In this document: positions 23,955 through 35,597 of the stretch, piece by piece | How the letters are laid out: each line of letters opens with the position of its first letter | How positions within the stretch are numbered: the first letter of the stretch is position 1 | Source: Ceraceosorus guamensis | Lineage: Eukaryota > Basidiomycota > Exobasidiomycetes > Ceraceosorales > Ceraceosoraceae | DNA: 57,076 nt | Assembly (NCBI RefSeq): GCF_003144195.1 | Contig: NW_020290089.1 | Location: forward strand, 1 to 57,076 | Direction of reading: 5' to 3' | Program-made: the position numbers and the translations under genes | The notes under the pieces: model-generated | What the model was told of the DNA's origin: nothing | What the model saw: only the letters and a program-made list of their open reading frames with translations | Database searches by the model: none

Positions 23955-24642
23955 ATGGTCAACCTTCGTTCTCAAAAGCGCCTCGCGGCGTCCGTTCTCG
24001 GTGTCGGAAAGCGCAAGATCTGGCTGGACCCGGCCGAGCAATCCGACATTGCCAATGCCAACTCGCGTGCCAACATTCGCAAGCTGATCAAGGATGGTCA
24101 AATCATTCGCAAGCCCGTTGTTGGTCAATCTCGCGCTAGAACGCGCGATGCTCACGCTGCCAAGCGTCTCGGTCGTCACACTGGCACCGGTAAGCGCAAG
24201 GGTACGGCCGAGGCTCGTATGCCAACCAAGGTCATGTGGATGCGCCGCCAACGTGTCCTCCGCAGACTGTTGCGCAAGTACAGAGAGTCTGGCAAGATTG
24301 ACAAGCACTTGTGAGTGGACGAGAGGATTGAAGTGGCGACGCATCCGAAACGGTCGATCGCGAGACTTTCGAAACTTGCGAGACTGACCTTTTGTCGCCT
24401 GGACTCGATGCAGGTACCACGAGCTCTACATGAAGAGCAAGGGTAACGTCTTCAAGAACAAACGCGTGTTGATGGAGCACATTCACAAGGCCAAGGCAGA
24501 GGCCACTCGTGCCAAGCACCTCGCGGACCAGATGGAGGCTCGTCGTGTTCGCAACAAGACGATGCGCGAGCGCCGTGCCAACAGATTGGCGGAGAAGAGG
24601 TCCGCCATCACTGCGGTGGAGCAGGAGACCGAGCAGAAGTAG
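23955..24642 (+). CDS. RPL19: 60S ribosomal protein eL19
   Basis: Two coding exons, 23955-24310 and 24414-24642, give 194 residues. The product starts [20 protein letters not shown], carries KVWLDP-like [18 protein letters not shown], the conserved [16 protein letters not shown], and a long basic C-terminal helix rich in Arg/Lys/Glu. eL19 forms the eB6 inter-subunit bridge through that helix. The 103-nt intron falls inside the Leu codon of KHLYHELYMK. A probable 624-nt leader intron precedes the ATG. The gene closes the six-gene ribosomal cluster. Confidence 0.97.
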
Positions 24643-26574
24643 GCGCGTCGTTGCGCATCGTCCCGCGCCGCCTTCGTCATGCCTTGTCCCGCGTCATCTT
24701 TTGTTCGGCCCTCATCAACTCTACGCCCAATAGACCGTGTCCTCATCGCGCACAGTCACACATACATGCATTCTACAATCAAGCATCAGCTCTTCGTTGA
24801 CACTATGCAATGCGCCGGTTCTCGCGCTCGACAAAAATCCCCAAAACCAACATCTATCTTCTCTCTCTCACTTGCCTCTGAGCGACCACTAGGCTTGCTC
24901 TGCAAACGAGGAGAGCCAACGATGTGGATCGTACCGACCAGACTTGAGCACGACTTTGTCGACTCGCCCGCTCTTGTTCCTCTTCGTCGTGACGCAATTC
25001 GATCCCTTGTACTACAGCGTTTGGTGTGTGTGCGTGTGAACAGAAGACGGGTACTTGCGCTGGTTGCGCCCAGTCAGACGGCCTGCTTGCGCGTCGTCGG
25101 CCTCAGCGACAGCAAGCAGGCAACGTAGGCCTGCTCGGCTGCTCGGTCACTCAGAGACGCCTATGATTGGTCCAGTCAACATGCCACGTTGGTCGGAATG
25201 CTTTGCCGACACAAGAGCAGATGCGACTCGTCACAGATGAGGTCCTGCGACCCGCCGCCATCGACGAGGTCACAGCGACGCTCCACGCTAGATGCTGGAT
25301 GATGGGTGCAGGGACTGCATATCGCGAACGGTTCTATGGACCGCTCGGATGTTGCTGAACATGTCTACGGCCCGCTTCCGATGCATCGTCAAGCGGCGTG
25401 CTGCGACCGGCGTGTGAGCAAGCCGCGGCTCGTGCTATATGGAGTGCTACACAGATCAAGGTAGGGGGATGTGATCACAGAAGCTGACTTGACCGAGCAG
25501 GCGAGGCTGGTAGGAGCAAGTCGTTGCTGAGGCTAGACTTTCGAGGCTGATCAAGGGGAAAAGAAAGATTTTGGAGGGGATGCCATGAAGAGAGTCTGGG
25601 AGGAAGCTTGTGGGTGTGTGGTTGATCAGGCACCTCAAAGGACGTTGTTGCATCTCAGAACGGACAGGTAACGGCGGGGCGCTTTGAGATCGGAGTGAAC
25701 TTGAATCGCCGAAAGCAAGGCACGAGCGTCGATTGGGACGCTGGTCATTGCGGACGCCTCTGTCTAGATGTTCGTTGCGAGCGTTGTGTGTACCTGCATG
25801 AGCTGGCTTTCGCGATTGTGCGTCCATCGCATGCGATTGAGTGACGCTCGCGGTGTCTACATTGCCGCTGACATGTTCGATCGTTGACGCCTCTCGTCTT
25901 GTGACAGCAGTCGCAGCTGTCAAGATCCAGTCACGCTCCACTCGGGGTACATCCACCCCCAGCGCGAGCCGTGCCTGAAAGTTCAACAGTCAGCTTTAGC
26001 GCTCAAGCACGGCTGATCTCGCTTCGTCCTTTGAAAAGTAGAGCGACATGCAATGTATCGTACGTGCGACATCCGACCTCCAGGTAAGATCAAGGCACCC
26101 AATGAGTTGACCTTCGTTGGGCGCTCATCTCGACAGCCTGGCAGTGCGGGACCGGCGGTGAATAGATCGCGTCCCTGTGCGCATTGGTCGGCCAGATGCG
26201 GGCCGTCCGTCGCGAAAAGAGGAACATTGCAGGGCAAGTTGCCGTACCTCGTGCCACTGGGATGGGGGCACATGTGACCCGTCGGTCGTTTCCCTAGACA
26301 TCTCGCTTCACGTTTCGAAGCGTTCATCCTCTGCTAGAGGAAGTGCTCAGGAGAAAGCGCGCGCCGAGGTGTGGACCAGATGAAGGCCCTCGACCTGGCC
26401 GGCGGTCAGTAGAGAGATGGATGCAGCAATATATAATAGCGAGCAATGATTCAGCGACAATCCCCTCGAGACTCGCCGCAACACGTCCTTGTATCCGCAA
26501 TTGACTGCCATTATCGCCAGTCCAGCCTGTCTCTTTGATCAACAACACACAGCTCCGACAGCACCCCACTCACC
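24643..26574. other. intergenic downstream of RPL19
   Basis: 1.9 kb without a convincing gene. Minus-strand frames of 176 codons (25456-25986) and 114 codons (25983-26327) have no recognisable domain, no signal peptide and no clear splice pattern, so I do not call them. Confidence 0.45.
26430..26437 (+). promoter_or_regulatory. TATA-like box
   Basis: TATATAAT, 138 bp upstream of the ATG at 26575. This spacing leaves room for a normal fungal transcription start and leader. Confidence 0.45.
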
Positions 26575-27928
26575 ATGCAGCTCTCTCGCGCTTTCATTGC
26601 TTTGTCCATCGGCCTTTGCGCCGCTACTATGGTGGCAGCGCAGACCGCGCAGCCCGACTCGCTCACGGACCCCAAGCTTCCAAGTAGTTCTGGCGACGAC
26701 AAGAAGTTGGACCTCCCGAACGATGACGTGTCCACCAAGAAGAGCAAGAAGACCAAGTCGGCCGACACCACTTCCCTGCCTGACGACAAGACTACCGACG
26801 CTGGCACGTCGGATACGTCTGATTCCCCCGACCTTGCCGACACTGTAAAGTCGGGTGACCAGAACGCGGAAAAAACCAAGAGCAAGAAAGGCAAGGACGA
26901 GAGCTCTAAAGTCGAAGTTACCGAGCCAGGGAAGGGCATCGGCGCTGGCGCCGACCCAAGCACTGCGTCGGGCGAGGATTCCGGCAAGCTAAAGGTGGCC
27001 CCCATCAACAGCATCATGGACGGCTACGTCAGTGAGTCAGCTTCGATGAGCGGTGACTGCCGACCGAGTCCTTGTCACTCACGCTCATTCTCGCCTCGCC
27101 ACGCTATTGCAGATGTTACCGTTCCAGGGGATGATGCTTCGAACGGCAAGTTTGCTGCAGACTGGGCTATGGGATGCAACGAGATCACTGGCAAGTACAG
27201 GACGCAGAACAACTACAAGGAGCTGGACAGCAAGACCAACAAGAAGGCTGCCGTGCTGTGCATTGCCCGTACCGGTCCGACCAAGGGCGAAGAGGAGTGA
27301 GTTGGCGGCGCCACTGCTGCACGCGTGCTTTTTTGCCAGAACCACAGATGGAGCTGATCGTTCCACCGCCTTGTTTGTGCGATTCATCGATTTCGCTCTC
27401 GTTAGGATCTTCTTGGACTACACCAAGGTTCTGGTTCAAAAGATGAACCTCTCCAACGGTACCGATACCACTGCCGCGCTGGACACTGGCGCGGCGATTG
27501 ACAAGGGCACCAAGTCGGGCGCGACCGATCCATCGATCAACTACGGTTCCAAGGATTCCAAGGACGGCCCTACGGATCAGCCCATCGATCCCTTGGCCTC
27601 TACGCCCGACTCGACGACGGATGCTGGTACGCCCGACGACACGACCACACCTACGACGGACGATCTGCCCACCTCCAAGTCTTCGGACACCAAAGACGAC
27701 ACCAAAGACGACACTAAATCGTCGAGCAGCAAGTCGGACGGGAAGAAAAAGGAAAAGAAGGAAAAGAAAAAGTCGGACAAGAGCGCGCAAGGGTCGTTGA
27801 CTTCGACTGATGTCAAGCCCACCGATACCGAGACCGTTGCCGGCACTGCTGGAAGCGAGACTACCACCTCGCCGCAGAAGCGCTCCGGCTTCGTTAGACG
27901 CTCGCTGGCCAAGAAGCTGCGTCATTAA
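26575..27928 (+). CDS. secreted protein, two-Cys family, charged tail (member 1)
   Basis: No named family recognised. Exons 26575-27031, 27113-27296 and 27406-27928 give 387 residues. Residues 1-22 are a signal peptide ending near MVAAQ. A Lys/Asp/Ser-rich spacer follows up to NSIMDGY. Intron 1 (phase 1) then leads into the core NVTVPGDD...DWAMGCNEITG, with Cys174 and Cys202. Intron 2 (phase 2) leads into IFLDYTKVLVQKMNLSNG. The remaining ~150 residues are low-complexity (TDDTK, KKEKKEKKK) and end in a basic GFVRRSLAKKLRH. Gene structure, Cys core and post-intron segment match the gene at 29857 and three small genes at 48.0-51.5 kb. Extracellular location is inferred. The charged tail is probably disordered. 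Confidence 0.8.
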
Positions 27929-29856
27929 GCCAGCCGCTCGGGGCATGGCAGTGGGAATTATAGCTTGCTGACATGTACCTCCCGCCGCCGACGTGACTGT
28001 CCAAAATAAAGGGACGAATGGACGAACGATGACCCCCGCACGCTCTAACTTTGACTGGTTCATCGTCTCCCATGCCCTCTTGACCTGCCTTGCGGCGCCA
28101 GCAGCTCGCCCACAGCCCCTCTCTCACAAATATTTCTCTCCTTTTGCTCCAATTGTCGCGCTGAAATTACATGTGCTTTATCCTCTTGTTTTGTTCAATG
28201 ACCAAATTTTCTTAAGCGGGGTAGCACCTAGCGACCTCTACCTGCCTTTTCCCATGGTTTCGCCTCGCGTTCGCCTTTATTTTCGCTCTTGGAGAGATGA
28301 TTTGCGTATGAATGGTGGAAGCTGTAAGAAGCAAGAACGACTTGCAAATTCAGTCTGCGCATCCTCAATCGATCGACCCAATGAATCGCATGGGATGGAA
28401 GATATCATGGATGGCTCAGGTTCGAGTCACGTGACTATCGCCTTGATCGCTCATTTTGTGGAGGTCCGCGGACGAGAGCGCATGGCGTGGGTCAATTAGA
28501 AATTGAATGCGAATTACGAATCACGAATCACGTGAATGCATGGCACGCGTACCAGTCAAGAGTCTTGAGTGTGACTCGTGAGACCACGCATCCATCACCT
28601 ACCTCGGACCCTCATCGCGGGGGCGCCCATCATCGCATGGACACACTTGCACTCATCACTCGCATCCTAACATCGATCACCATGCGATACCTTGCTGCAA
28701 GCTCAAAGTTTGTCCACCCATTCGCAAAAAGCATTCGATGGGGTTGCAGGTCGAGAGCAGCAGCGAGCGCAGGTCTCCCCAAAGCGACGAGTCAAAATCG
28801 TCAAGGCCAATCGTGAATCACTGGAACCACGAATGCGGGTGCGCGTTCGCATTCCGCGCGTTGGATGTGTCGAAATTAGCACAATTTTGTGCGCGGGCAA
28901 GGCCGCCAAATCGGGAAATTTTGTATGGAAGAGCGTCGAAAGTGGATGTGCGATGGGTTGCTCGTGAGACGGTGGATGCGATGAGTCAGCATCAGGCATC
29001 AGCACCGGCATCAGCATCAGCGTCGGCTTCGACGCAGGCGCAGGCGTCCATCGTTCGTCAATAGGCGCATACATGCTCTGATCGACTCGCAACTTATCAA
29101 CGGGAAGGCGTCTCACGCGAGATCCGTCTGCCTCGCCTGCATGGCTGCTGGAATTTGATGCGGGTGATGGACCAGCTCGAATGCCTGCTTTCCATGGGGC
29201 ACGATCCAAACACGCAGACGCATCTTACCAGTTCAAAGTGCGACTGAACGTGATGGCTTGCACGCCCGCCGAATCACGCAGCGATCTGAAGTAAAGCAGC
29301 GCTTCACGACGATCGCAAGGCACCGAGCCAGCTGCGAAACATCCCCCTGGTAGACATCACAATGCGATCTCCTGGCGCGCGGATGTATGCTGTATCGTTG
29401 GTGCAATCTCATGGGTCCGCTCCAAAGTGCGTCGTCGGTTGTTGATCGATCGGCGAAGCTCGAGCCACTTTCTCGTCTCTTGCGACCAGCCATTCGAATG
29501 ATGTGCAGCGAGACCTGCGACGCTTCCACGATGCTGCGAGGTGTTGTAGAGGCACGATGCGCGCAAAACGCAATGTGCTCCCGCCGCTGCTCGCGTGAAG
29601 CGGCAAAAGGTACAAATGCCAGCGGTCGAGTTTGCCTCTACATCCTGACTCCTCTCCTCAGACTCGAATAGACCGACGACCTGGCGTCGACTACAAAGCA
29701 CAAAGACGACAACGACAAAGAATCAGAAGAAGAGTGGGAAAGAGAAGACGACGACGACGACGACAAGCATCGATCGACACATTCAACAGCAACACCGCGC
29801 TCTCTCGCACACAGACACACACGCACGCACAAACGCATGCACGCTGCGCTCACATC
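27929..29856. other. intergenic between the two tailed secreted genes
   Basis: 1.9 kb without a supported gene. It holds a GAATTACGAATCACGAATCACG motif cluster (28511-28535), an imperfect ATCAGC repeat (about 28984-29020) and a purine-rich GAC run (29750-29764) just before the next gene. Confidence 0.5.
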
Positions 29857-32565
29857 ATGCACTTTTTGCGCTCTCTCATCTTTTTAACTGCCGTACTGAC
29901 CAGTCTGCCCGCGGTCAGGTCTCGACCTGTGGCGGATAGTCCAGACGGCACAAAGCCCGAGGCTTCTCCCGTAGAGAGTATTCTGGATGCTCTGGTTGGT
30001 GAGTGCGCTCCCATGCGCGCGCGCGCGCGCGCCAGCTAGCGTTCCGCAAGAAGCTGATCACTGGTGCGAACGCCCCGCCATGCTCTCTCCGCACCTCAGA
30101 TGTGAACTTCAAAACGTCGGCCAAGGCTGCTGAGCATCGCTTCACCAAGCTTTGCGACAGCATTACTGGCAAGGCTAAGCAAGAGTGCGCTTATCAGCCT
30201 GGAACGAAGGGAACGGCTAGACTTGCCTGCGTCGCCCATGTGGGTGGTGCTTCTTGGAGCAACGGTGGTACGAATGGGTGAGTCGTGCTGGAGAACAGGA
30301 GAGGGCGAAAGAGAGACTGGAGCCCATTCAGGTTCGAATGGCTTTCGCAAGAGTCATGCAACCTATTTGGTATGCCTGCTCAACCCTTTTTGGGTCTCCT
30401 CCTCCCTTGACATCGCTCGACTACGCTACAGCACCCTCTTCGACTTCACCTGGGCAGTGCTCGCTCAGCTCGACTGGAACGTGACTGGGGAGCCGGGGAA
30501 GAATGGATCGGCAAAGAGCCTCGATGCTCCTCCCTCGTCCGCTTCTCATCCGGATGATCAGTCGAACGGGCAAGGGGATGGCAAGACAAAGCCGGACGAT
30601 GGCTCTTCCAGTTCTTTGCCAGATGGCAAAAGCGACACGACAAAGACGAAGCCGGATGGTAGCAGCACTGACAATCAGCCTGATGGCACGACGAAGCCGG
30701 ACGGAAGCAGCAGCGATCAACCTGATGGCACGACGAAGCCGGATGGCAGCAGCAGTGATCAACCCGATGGCACAACAAAGCCGAATGGCAGCAGCAGCAC
30801 CGACGGTCAACCTGATGGCACGACGAAGCCGGATGGCAGCAGCAGCGATCAACCTGATGGCACGAAAAAGCCGGATGGCAGCAGCAGTGATCAACCCGAT
30901 GGCACGACACAGCCGGATGGCAGCAGCAGTGATCAACCCGATGGTACGACAAAGCCGGATGGAAGCACCAGCCAGCCCGATGGCACCACAAAGCCGGATG
31001 GAAGCACCAGCCAGCCCGATGGCACCACAAAGCCGGATGGAAGCACCAGCCAGCCCGATAGTCAGACTCGTCCCGACGGCAGCAAATCCTCCACCAGTCC
31101 AACGAGCACCTCGCCAGACGGCACGAGCAGCACTCCATCGGACACGAACAGCGCATCCGAACCCGACTCGAAGCAAGGAGGCAGCGAGACTGCTCCTCAG
31201 GACTCCAATCCCACGACCGAACAACCCAACGACGGCTCCAGCGGCTCAAACACGAAGCCCATCAATAAGGACACTGATCAACCCGGCACGACCGACGGAG
31301 ACATTGTGGATGACTCCCCCTCCTCGACGCCTGACACGACTCAAGGAAGTGCTGACGGATCCAAGAAGACGGACGGAACCACTGAAGGTGCACAGCCCTC
31401 TTCGACGCCAGACAAGACGTCCCAGCCTGAAAGTGAGCAACCTGATGGTTCCACCAAGTCGGCTCCCTCGACATCGAACCCGGACGGCAGCACCTCGACT
31501 ACCCCGGACACCAAGCCCGACAGCAGCACTGACACTACGCCTGATGGCAAGACGACGGCAGAGCCTTCTGCGAACCCTGACGGCAGCACATCGACGCCAT
31601 CTGCAACACAACCCACTGATCAAGGTTCCTCCAAGAGCCTTCCAGCCAGCCAGGAATCCAAGCCGGACGACGGTAGCAGCAGCGGCGGTACACCATCGGA
31701 GCAGCCCGATGGTACGACTGCGAACAAGAGCTCTCCAGATAGCAAGGCTTCGGGCACCAACCCATCGAACCCTGACACCCAGCCGCAAGAGGACCAGGAC
31801 GCTTACCCATTCAAGGATCACGATGCTAGCACGAACAAGGGGTCGGGCGACGACAAGCCTTCGGATAAAGGCAAGGCGGGTTCTGGCGAAGCCAAGCTCC
31901 AGGGCGGCGGTTCGAATGCAGAGCCGCACGACGAGCCGAAGGACTCTCAGCCGACCTCTGAACCCAGCGCCACGAGTCCCTCTCAAAGCGGTCAGGAGCC
32001 CGAGAAGGAGGACACGGCATCAGGTCAGCCGAACGGAGACGAAACGGGGTCAGAGCAAGGCAAGAAGCACAAAGGCTTCAAGATTCCGGGCCTCGGCAAG
32101 ATTCCTGGATTGGACGGCGTAGACTTGAATGACTTTATCCCGGATGACAAATTCTTTGGCGATGAGGGGTCTGGAGATTGGTTCCCTAACGCTCCGTTCG
32201 ACTCTGACGAAAGAAACAAGACGGCCAAGGCGGTCCCTGAAGTTGGGCAGACACCTACACAGCCCGACTCTCCTGATTGCGAGGAGAAGAAAGAGAAGTC
32301 TCACGAGGCGGACAAGGCGACGACTGCGGAACAGCCTGCGGACACGAATCAGTCGACCGACGCAAAGCAGCCTTCGGACAAGGTCAAGCAGGCCGACGAG
32401 CTCTCAGAACCGGGAAGCGCATCGGACAGCACTCCAAAGGGGACCAATGCGCAGAAATCCGCGACACCTGACTCGAGCACGCCTGCGGATACCGGATCTG
32501 CTCCCCAGCAGACTGACCAGTCGGAACCAACTTCCTCTCCAGATCAGACCACCTCCCAAAAGTAG
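29857..32565 (+). CDS. secreted protein, two-Cys family, long PDG-repeat tail (member 2)
   Basis: No named family recognised. Exons 29857-29998, 30100-30277 and 30432-32565 give 817 residues. Residues 1-22 form a signal peptide (MHFLRSLIFLTAVLTSLPAV). ESILDALV precedes a phase-1 intron, then the core DVNFKTS...FTKLCDSITG with Cys66, Cys77 and Cys91. A phase-2 intron leads into TLFDFTWAVLAQLDWNVTG. Residues about 185-320 are some ten imperfect tandem copies of a 12-15-residue unit of the type PDGTTKPDGSSSDQ, followed by about 350 more Ser/Pro/Thr/Asp-rich residues. A hydrophobic island near residue 660 (FKIPGLGKIPGLDGVDLNDF) breaks the low complexity. The tail is likely O-glycosylated or cell-wall-associated, which is inference. 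Same exon phases as the gene at 26575. Confidence 0.8.
30660..31070 (+). repeat. intragenic minisatellite encoding PDG repeats
   Basis: About ten in-frame copies of a 39-45-bp unit with the core GATGGCACGACGAAGCCGGA. The last three copies, ending at about 31050, are nearly identical to one another, which suggests recent expansion. Unit-number variation would change the length of the secreted tail without shifting the frame. Confidence 0.85.
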
Positions 32566-33441
32566 ACGAAAGGCGGGAATGACCTCGTTCTGTTTTAGGA
32601 TTTCTCTGCTCCACACGCACTCCACTTCCTCCATTTCCTCAGCTCCAGCTGCAAGGGCCGTCCTTTCGCATAGACGAAACGAGCGACCCTGCCGATGACA
32701 CCTCCATCACCACTACCACATTGAGCACTGTGCGCGGGATACGACTCTCAATGCCGATGATGAGTGTCGAGGATTCCTGAGTGCCGCGAGCGTGAGCTAC
32801 GAGTTTGTCATGATGGTCGAAGGCATCAGCGAGCGCCTGCACGGCTTCGGAGATCTTGCACGCGCGAGCGCGTCGATGTGCATGCAAGCGGCAGGGGGGA
32901 AACGAAGCGTGCCGGTAATCTTCAAAATCTCCGAATGTGGGGCGCAGGTGTGCAGCTCAATCCCCGCACGATGCTCATCATCATCATTTTGGAGCGCTAT
33001 AGCTTGTTTGCGCAATCACGAGCCATCAAGAAATCAGTTGGAAGCGACTTCGTCGTATCGTCATCCTGAAGCTTGGCGCGCGCGCGCGCTATAGATGCAC
33101 ATCTCCGTCCGAACGGAGCACAAACTCCGCGAGATGATCAGCGCAGACTGGCGCGCCTTTGACACCCCGATTGGCATTTGGACGCACACTCTGTTTGGTG
33201 AGCGAGTGTTGAGAACACTTTGCCCTGAGCCAACGAAGGTGTTTCTATCTGTGGCGCCTCGCAGCTGACATTTTTTGCCAGGTTCGCTTCGCCTTTCTGG
33301 GCCTCCAGGGGCTCGTAAAGGCCCCTCGCCGGCTATAAATGAGCGCTGTCGAAACGCTCAACGTTTGGCTCCTCGCTTTCGTACACCCCAATCCGGCTCT
33401 CATCGTTTGTCCTTGCCCTCGCGACCCATCTTGGACCAAAT
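32566..33441. other. intergenic upstream of GH43 gene
   Basis: No supported gene. A TATA-like box lies at 33334-33340. Confidence 0.5.
33334..33340 (+). promoter_or_regulatory. TATA-like box of GH43 gene
   Basis: TATAAAT in a GC-rich setting, 102 bp upstream of the ATG at 33442. Confidence 0.5.
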
Positions 33442-34687
33442 ATGAGCTCCTATCGCCACATTCTGCTTCCGCTCTTGGGTCTGCTGACCATTGCGGTAGC
33501 GCTGACGAGTGGTTCACCTCATCGTCGTCAGACCTCCAAAGTGGGTTACCTCTTTGTTCACTTTTACGATAATTACAAGTCTCCAGGAGATTACAGCACC
33601 TATCCAGCAGGCGAACAAATCTTTGCTCACATCAGTGACGGGAACGATGCGACGGCTTACAAGCCTCTGAACGGTGGAGCGCCACTTTTGACTTCCAATG
33701 TGGGCACAAGGGCCGTGCGCGACATGTACCTCGTCTCCAAGCCGGACGAAAGTCAACACTACATCATCGCTACGGATCTGAACCAGACCGCCGTCGGTGG
33801 TTTCGGCGGAAAGTTTCTGAGCAGAAGTCTCGTCATTTGGGACAGCCAGGGTGCCAGCCTGTCCAAGTGGAACGCTCCCAGACTCGTCGAAGTTGTGCCA
33901 GAAGAATTCAGAGTGAGCCAGGCTGCCCAAACGAAGCGGATGAGGATGCGTTTGGAGATAGGTGACCCAGCTGATAGCCTCGCTCCCGAACCCGCAGATG
34001 GCTTGGGCTCCCGAAGCAGTGTGGGATGCGGCAAAGAGCCAATTTTTGGTCTACTGGTCGTCCAACCGCTATGCCGACGCGCAGCACACTGGCGAGCCAG
34101 ACTACGACAAGATCTATACGTGAGTCACGAGTGGCGATGCGTGCGAGTGCTCGTCGATGAGTACCACGAGGGCTCACCTGTATGGTCCTGTCATCCATCG
34201 GCTCAGCTCGTACACGTCAGACTTCAAGACATTCACCTCACCCGAACTCTACCTGGACCGCGGCAACAACATTGGCGTGATCGACATGACGATTCACTCC
34301 ACCAACAATCCCTCCAACGCCAACGAGTACGTGCGATTCTTCAAGGAAGAAAATGTGTACAAGTGTCGAGGTCAAGTATCTACATCCGGCGTTCAAGGTC
34401 CATGGGAGGACATTGGGGCATCGAACCAGTACGTCGATAATGATAATCAATCCGAAGCTTGCTTGTTCTTCCAGGACAATATCGACGTCAACAAGTGGTG
34501 GATCTTTTTGGACCAGTACGGTAGGAATCCGGCTGGTTATTATCCTTATACCGCTGATAACGGCATCACCAAGTACGGATACACGGACAGAGGTGTCACT
34601 GGCGCTTTTCCTCCTCTGCTCAAGCACGGTGTCGTCAAGCCGCTGACTCAGGCTCAGTATGATGATGTCTCGCAATGGAAGTCGTAG
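33442..34687 (+). CDS. secreted GH43-type glycoside hydrolase
   Basis: Exons 33442-33912, 33998-34119 and 34207-34687 give 357 residues. A signal peptide covers about residues 1-25, ending near LTSGSP. The fold signature of five-bladed beta-propeller GH43-like enzymes is visible. VRDMYLV (Asp94) fits the catalytic base; MAWAPEAVWD is the conserved WAPE/WAPD block; VIDMTIH supplies the second Asp; SEACLFFQD offers the acid Glu; and LDQYGRNPAGYYPY closes the core. Such enzymes act on arabinan, xylan or galactan side chains; the substrate cannot be read here. Intron 1 falls just before the MAWAPE block, and the frame between 33913 and 33997 does not continue the homology. Its position beside two secreted proteins fits a secreted-protein neighbourhood. 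Confidence 0.8.
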
Positions 34688-34839
34688 GGCGGCGCAGTCA
34701 AGCTGTCGGTAGAGAGTCGCAATTTCGAAAATGAGAATGCAAATTTGAACGCTTTCAGAACGATGAAAGTGTGCACACATGAGCGCGAACCCTGGTTTCG
34801 CGTATTCTGAACAAACTTCCTCCCTTCCCACTCACTCAT

Positions 34840-35118
34840 CTACTGCTCCACGCGAGGCGCCTCGAGCGCACTCTGGTAGGTAGGCAAAGTCTCCTGACTA
34901 GTTCCAGCTCTAGGACTGATGCCAATCTGTGCGCCACCTGCATTCCTCCTCTCCTCCGCTCCAGCGGCCATAATAGTAGATCTCGATGACCCCGCTCCAC
35001 TGGCTCCCGCGTTTGTCCTCTTTGCCCCCTTCTTCTCCTCGTGCCTCTTGAACACCTGTTCGATTTCCTTCTTCTCTTGTGAAAGCCTCAAGGCGGGATA
35101 GAGACCGGACAAGACCAT
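34840..35118 (-). CDS. small hypothetical protein
   Basis: Single open frame of 92 residues with a good AAAATGG start context. It begins MVLSGLYPALRLSQEKKEIE, has a charged helical stretch (QVFKRHEEKKGAKR) and a Gly/Ala/Ser-rich second half with LPTYQSALEAP. No signal peptide, no transmembrane segment and no family I recognise. It ends 152 bp after the convergent GH43 gene. It could be a real small gene or chance; the regular charge pattern favours a real one slightly. Confidence 0.4.
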   Translation of the reverse strand: MVLSGLYPALRLSQEKKEIEQVFKRHEEKKGAKRTNAGASGAGSSRSTIMAAGAEERRNAGGAQIGISPRAGTSQETLPTYQSALEAPRVEQ

Positions 35119-35299
35119 TTTCCGAATTCAAAAGCTTGACTTTGTGAGATGCAAGAGACAGCGTTCGTTGAAGCACTTCGAAGCAGTCGAGTTGATGATA
35201 GCTGATCCCGATGATTGCTGTGGGTGATGGTGATGTTGGGGACGATGGATGTGCGCGTGCTCAATCGCGGTATGCGGCTCGGCGCAGCGGTCTCTCTCG

Positions 35300-35335
<36 letters not shown>

Positions 35336-35597
35336 TTTGCGTGCGTGCGTGCGGGTTTGCGTCGTGCATGCACCTAGCGATCGGCGCTAAGCTGGTGACC
35401 GGTGACCCCTGACCCATGCCGAAACGCATCAGACCGACATGTCGCCGCTGAGTTGACCTGCAAGGTATGTTCCCTTTGCGCTCACGCAACAAGCATCTCA
35501 TTTCACACGCGCCACGAACAAGTCGCACCATCAAAGTCGTCGAGCAGCATCGCGCGCGCGGCGCCACATCGTGCTTCGCGCTTCCTTCCAGCGGCGT
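35119..35597. other. intergenic with GCGT microsatellite
   Basis: Holds a GCGT run (35297-35351) and 3' flank of COG1. No gene. Confidence 0.55.

Noticed and set aside
25456-26327. Two minus-strand frames of 176 and 114 codons
   Set aside because: No domain, signal peptide or convincing splice structure; composition resembles intergenic shadows.
28415-28445. tRNA-like GGTTCGAGTC arm
   Set aside because: No acceptor stem, D arm or anticodon arm can be drawn around it.
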